From Pochonia chlamydosporia 170 (Eukaryota > Ascomycota > Sordariomycetes > Hypocreales > Clavicipitaceae): a DNA stretch of 64,000 bases. Location of the stretch: NCBI RefSeq assembly GCF_001653235.2, contig NC_035790.1:7936001-8000000 (forward strand), in the 5' to 3' direction. Each line of letters starts with the position of its first letter. The stretch's first letter is position 1. Both the position numbers and the translations under genes were made by a program. Positions 61,131 through 64,000 of this stretch are shown in pieces. Below the pieces are notes generated by a model. The model was not told the DNA's origin. It saw only the letters and a list, made by a program, of their open reading frames with translations, and searched no databases.

Positions 61131-63598
61131 ATGCCAAAATCCGGACAGCCGGAGCGGAAGCCTGGCCGCGGACCTGTCAAGCTAGCGTGCCTGTCTTGGT
61201 GCGTTGTCATCTTTGGCCTCAAAATCCGGTGGAACATTGTGCATACTGACAAAACATTTCACAGTCGTGTGTCGAGAATTCGCTGCGATGGCGACCAACC
61301 GTGCCACGGAGTGCGTAAACGCCACAATTTCGGCCTACTGGTCTCATTCATACTGTCGACATGCTAATTTCTTGACCGATTTAGTGCCGAATACGAAGCC
61401 GGGATTGTTCATACACGCCTAGTCGGCGCGGAGGGTCACGGAAGAAGAGAAACCTGCCGACAAAACCAACCACTAATGAACAGCCTGATCTTGGTAAGTG
61501 TTTGACGGTATTTTATCCGAACATGTGTATGATGGGTCTAGTCATTTAACCGCGGTCTTGCAGCGTTTCCTTCTCCTCCCCTGAGCGAGATTGATCATCT
61601 TACCTCGCCTGGCGCCGGACTGAGACTCCTCTCCTTTGATGAGATACAGTTGCCGACTGATGCGGCTAGTCTTGCAACGAGCGACTCTGGAGCTAGGGAT
61701 ATCCCACAGCAGACTGTGCGCGTATATGACAGTGAGCAGTCAATGTAATTATAGCCCTGATGCCGCCTGGTCCATGTATCATTTGCAGAGCTTAACCCTA
61801 ACGGCCGGCAGATTGAACGCCTATTACATCTACATCCATCAGTATTTCCCAATATTGCCACCGCCTGTTCAGCCTATAACTCCTGACAACCCGATACGGA
61901 GCACAAGCCTCGAAGGATGCTTCCCACTAACCCTCACTTCGCCATTGGCGCTGGCCATGTCTGCGATGCTGGCTCTCATTCCCTTTGCGGACCAGGAGCC
62001 ACTGGACGTGTCATCCGAAGAGCCTCTTAGAAGGGCGGTAGCCCACAAGTTGGCTCAGTTGGCGCTGGAAGGCGTTGAATCTGACTCGGAGCTCCTTGAT
62101 TGCACTCCAGGTGGTCACCCGAGCCCAGTTCCTTTCAAGGGGCAACCCATTCCTCGTTTCCCCTTACATCATACAACCCCGGTCATGCTTGAAGGACTAC
62201 TGGCGCTGTTGCTTTTGAGCAATTACGAACATACTCAAAGAGGAAACATGCTCAAAATGACAACAAGAGCTAGTCAAGCGTTAATCATGGCCAAAAATAT
62301 GGGTCTCCACCGTCTGACGGAGTATGATGATGAGTTTGCCGAAGCCAAAAGGAGAGCATGGTGGATGAGTGTAGGTCTTATCGAGAGATGCCGTTCAAAC
62401 CGTTGCTGACGAAGTTCTCAGTACTTTCGCGCTCAATTGTGCTCAGTCGTTCGACAAAGCGTAGGTTCATGGCACTTATCACTCATTGGCTTGACTTTCA
62501 TTTTACATCCTGCTAACTTGAATCCTCCCGCAGGCATCCGTCACCATGGAAGATGACAGCCACTACACCACTCCATACCCTGCGATAGACGGAGACCCCG
62601 AGGTTAGTACGAGCTGCCGTATAGTCGCCATTCAGGGTTGCTAACCTTAGGCTTTTAGGTTTGGCCACTGTTTATCGAGTCCCTTCGTGTGTCTTTTGGG
62701 ACGGTTCGCATCGCAGCGATCAAAGTCCCGCCTTCCACAAAGACCAATTCGGAGCTGTTACGTTCTAAATCCGAGCAAATCGCGGCAATAGACGCTCGAG
62801 CTGTACAACTGATTGAACGTGCTAAAAGCGGCCTGAGATCCAAACCATCCCCCACCAACGGGGAGCGACCGACCGAGCAACTTGTAGCTAAAACTATGCG
62901 CAGTATTGCGGCTATACGCAGTTCTAGGTACGAATACATAGGCGGGCGCATTCGTCTACCCGCAAGTCAACAGTTAACAGAGCTCATGCTAACCTCAGTT
63001 TGCGACAGTGCCAGGATTCGGCTTCATAGGTATCACGCATTCTCGGATATCCCTTTGTTCAGCATGAATCACTGTGATTTGAGCTCTCCGGACTTTGTCC
63101 CTAATACGGACGATCTTATTCCGCGAACCAACCCGCTTGAGTCATCGCCTTTTACATTCGATGAGGCCGCTGAGGTATGCGTGGAATCAGCGCTGGAAGT
63201 GTCTCGGCAACTGAAGAAACTGCCGTACCCCGACAAGGCATTCACTACGGTCCCCGCTCGAATGACTCCAACTATTTTATGCTGTGCAATGCATGCCAGC
63301 TATGTCATGATGATGCAGTTCTATCGACTGTATCTGAAGCACCAGCAAGAGGCTGGCAGTGTCATAACGACAAGCTTTGAGCGTCGCGTGGATGAACTTC
63401 GCCATGCCCTGCAAGACGTTATCTCAACATTGGATGGCTTTGCAAATGTTCTCGAAGCTATTCGGGGAATGAAGGGTAAGTGATCTTTAATGGCAGAGGT
63501 TGACTTGGCAAAGACCTCGAATTGCGACTTTGGACTACACTAACGCAGCTTGCCAGTTGATGTCGAAGCCGTTTTCACTGTTGCATTCTCCGATATGA
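61131..63598 (+). CDS. Zn2Cys6 fungal transcription factor
   Basis: A zinc-cluster regulator with the fungal-specific transcription factor domain. Proposed exons: 61131-61198, 61266-61311, 61385-61493, 61564-61721, 61789-62370, 62422-62460, 62534-62602, 62659-63475, 63549-63598; 645 residues. The DNA-binding cluster is Cys 20, 23, 30, 36, 39 and 46 with perfect C-x2-C-x6-C-x5-C-x2-C-x6-C spacing, encoded over three exons, followed by a basic linker (RRGGSRKKR). The middle domain is recognised from YYIYIHQYFPILPPP, NMGLHRL and RRAWWMSYFRAQ, then TTPYPAIDGDPEVWPLFIE. The intron at 61722 and the last intron are less certain; without the latter the frame ends at 63483 (631 residues). A role in controlling the neighbouring SSU1-like gene is inferred from the divergent layout. 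Confidence 0.83.
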
Positions 63599-64000
63599 TG
63601 ACTTGATAAATATGACTGTATAAACCGCCCGATGTGTGAAAGCTTCATGTTTGTTGGAAAATAATCATGATACGAAGCGAGAGGTTCTATTTTATTGTAT
63701 TAATTGACGAGGATCCAACTTTTTTCTTGCTCTAGCCATGCTTGCCGCTCATCTCAATCGACCTCCACGATCGTGTCATCGACGCCACGCAGATGAGATG
63801 TCAAATCCATGGAGGACATACATTCTCCTATCTGTCTTAAAAAGTTTCTTCCTGGTATCCTATCCTTATCACAACTTTTCAGACTTTCCCTTTATGACTG
63901 TACTTAAATCACCGACCGGGATCTGAATGGGAAAGTCGACTGACGCAAGCAAAAGAGCCAAGAAAATGTACCACCCCGACATGGAAGTAATAAATGTGCA
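63599..64000. other. Right-edge non-coding DNA
   Basis: About 400 bp with no supported gene. An ATG frame at 63927 stays open for 24 codons to the window edge and could be the beginning of a plus-strand gene, but nothing in it is recognisable. Confidence 0.4.

Noticed and set aside
51774..63598. The right-hand genes as a secondary-metabolite cluster (oxidoreductase, methyltransferase, membrane protein, transporter, regulator)
   Set aside because: No polyketide synthase, peptide synthetase, terpene cyclase, prenyltransferase or P450 is present, and the transporter is an SSU1 type; simple adjacency explains the set.
63927..64000. An ATG frame open to the right edge
   Set aside because: Twenty-four codons without any recognisable feature are too little to call a partial gene.

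Overview
This is a nuclear window from a filamentous ascomycete. Genes are spaced 0.3 to 8 kb apart. Most are broken by short introns (48 to 155 nt) with GTAAGT-like donors and CTAAC-like branch sites. Non-coding DNA carries pentanucleotide microsatellites. The gene set fits a Sordariomycete, probably Hypocreales: brlA (conidiation regulator), atg27, spt20, pex22-like, an SSU1-type sulfite pump, glutamate decarboxylase and fungal zinc-cluster and DOMON-b561 families. The order-level placement is inference from protein resemblance only. Exon models were built by hand. For every spliced gene the exon lengths sum to a multiple of three and the joined frame continues the family sequence.

Layout. 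1-2.85 kb: no recognisable gene. 2.85-11.2 kb: adenine deaminase (+), the E4 ubiquitin ligase Ufd2 (-), a TRAF6-like RING/zinc-finger protein (-). 13.0-18.6 kb: a large HSL-type alpha/beta hydrolase (+) and glutamate decarboxylase (+). 18.9-28.9 kb, all on the minus strand: mitochondrial acetylornithine aminotransferase ARG8, Atg27, the SAGA subunit Spt20 with long polyglutamine tracts, and a peroxin-22-like membrane protein. 29.7-31.6 kb: eIF2B gamma (+), divergent from the peroxin-22-like gene. 31.6-46.3 kb: a gene-poor stretch whose only clear gene is brlA (39.7-40.8 kb), with about 8 kb of non-coding DNA upstream and 5.4 kb downstream. 46.3-54.4 kb: an F-box/LRR-like protein (+), a secreted-cytochrome/b561 fusion (+), a SAM methyltransferase (-). 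56.9-63.6 kb: a fungal multi-pass membrane protein (+), an SSU1-like transporter (-) and a divergent Zn2Cys6 transcription factor (+).

Most of these are conserved housekeeping genes, and no biosynthetic core enzyme, transposon, CRISPR, tRNA or rRNA gene was found. The most interesting parts are the brlA regulatory territory (long leader with upstream ORFs and four CATTCY motifs), the SSU1-like pump/zinc-cluster regulator pair sharing a 411-bp intergenic, a zinc-cluster motif encoded across three exons, and likely GC-AG introns. I did not find convincing evidence of a previously undescribed system.
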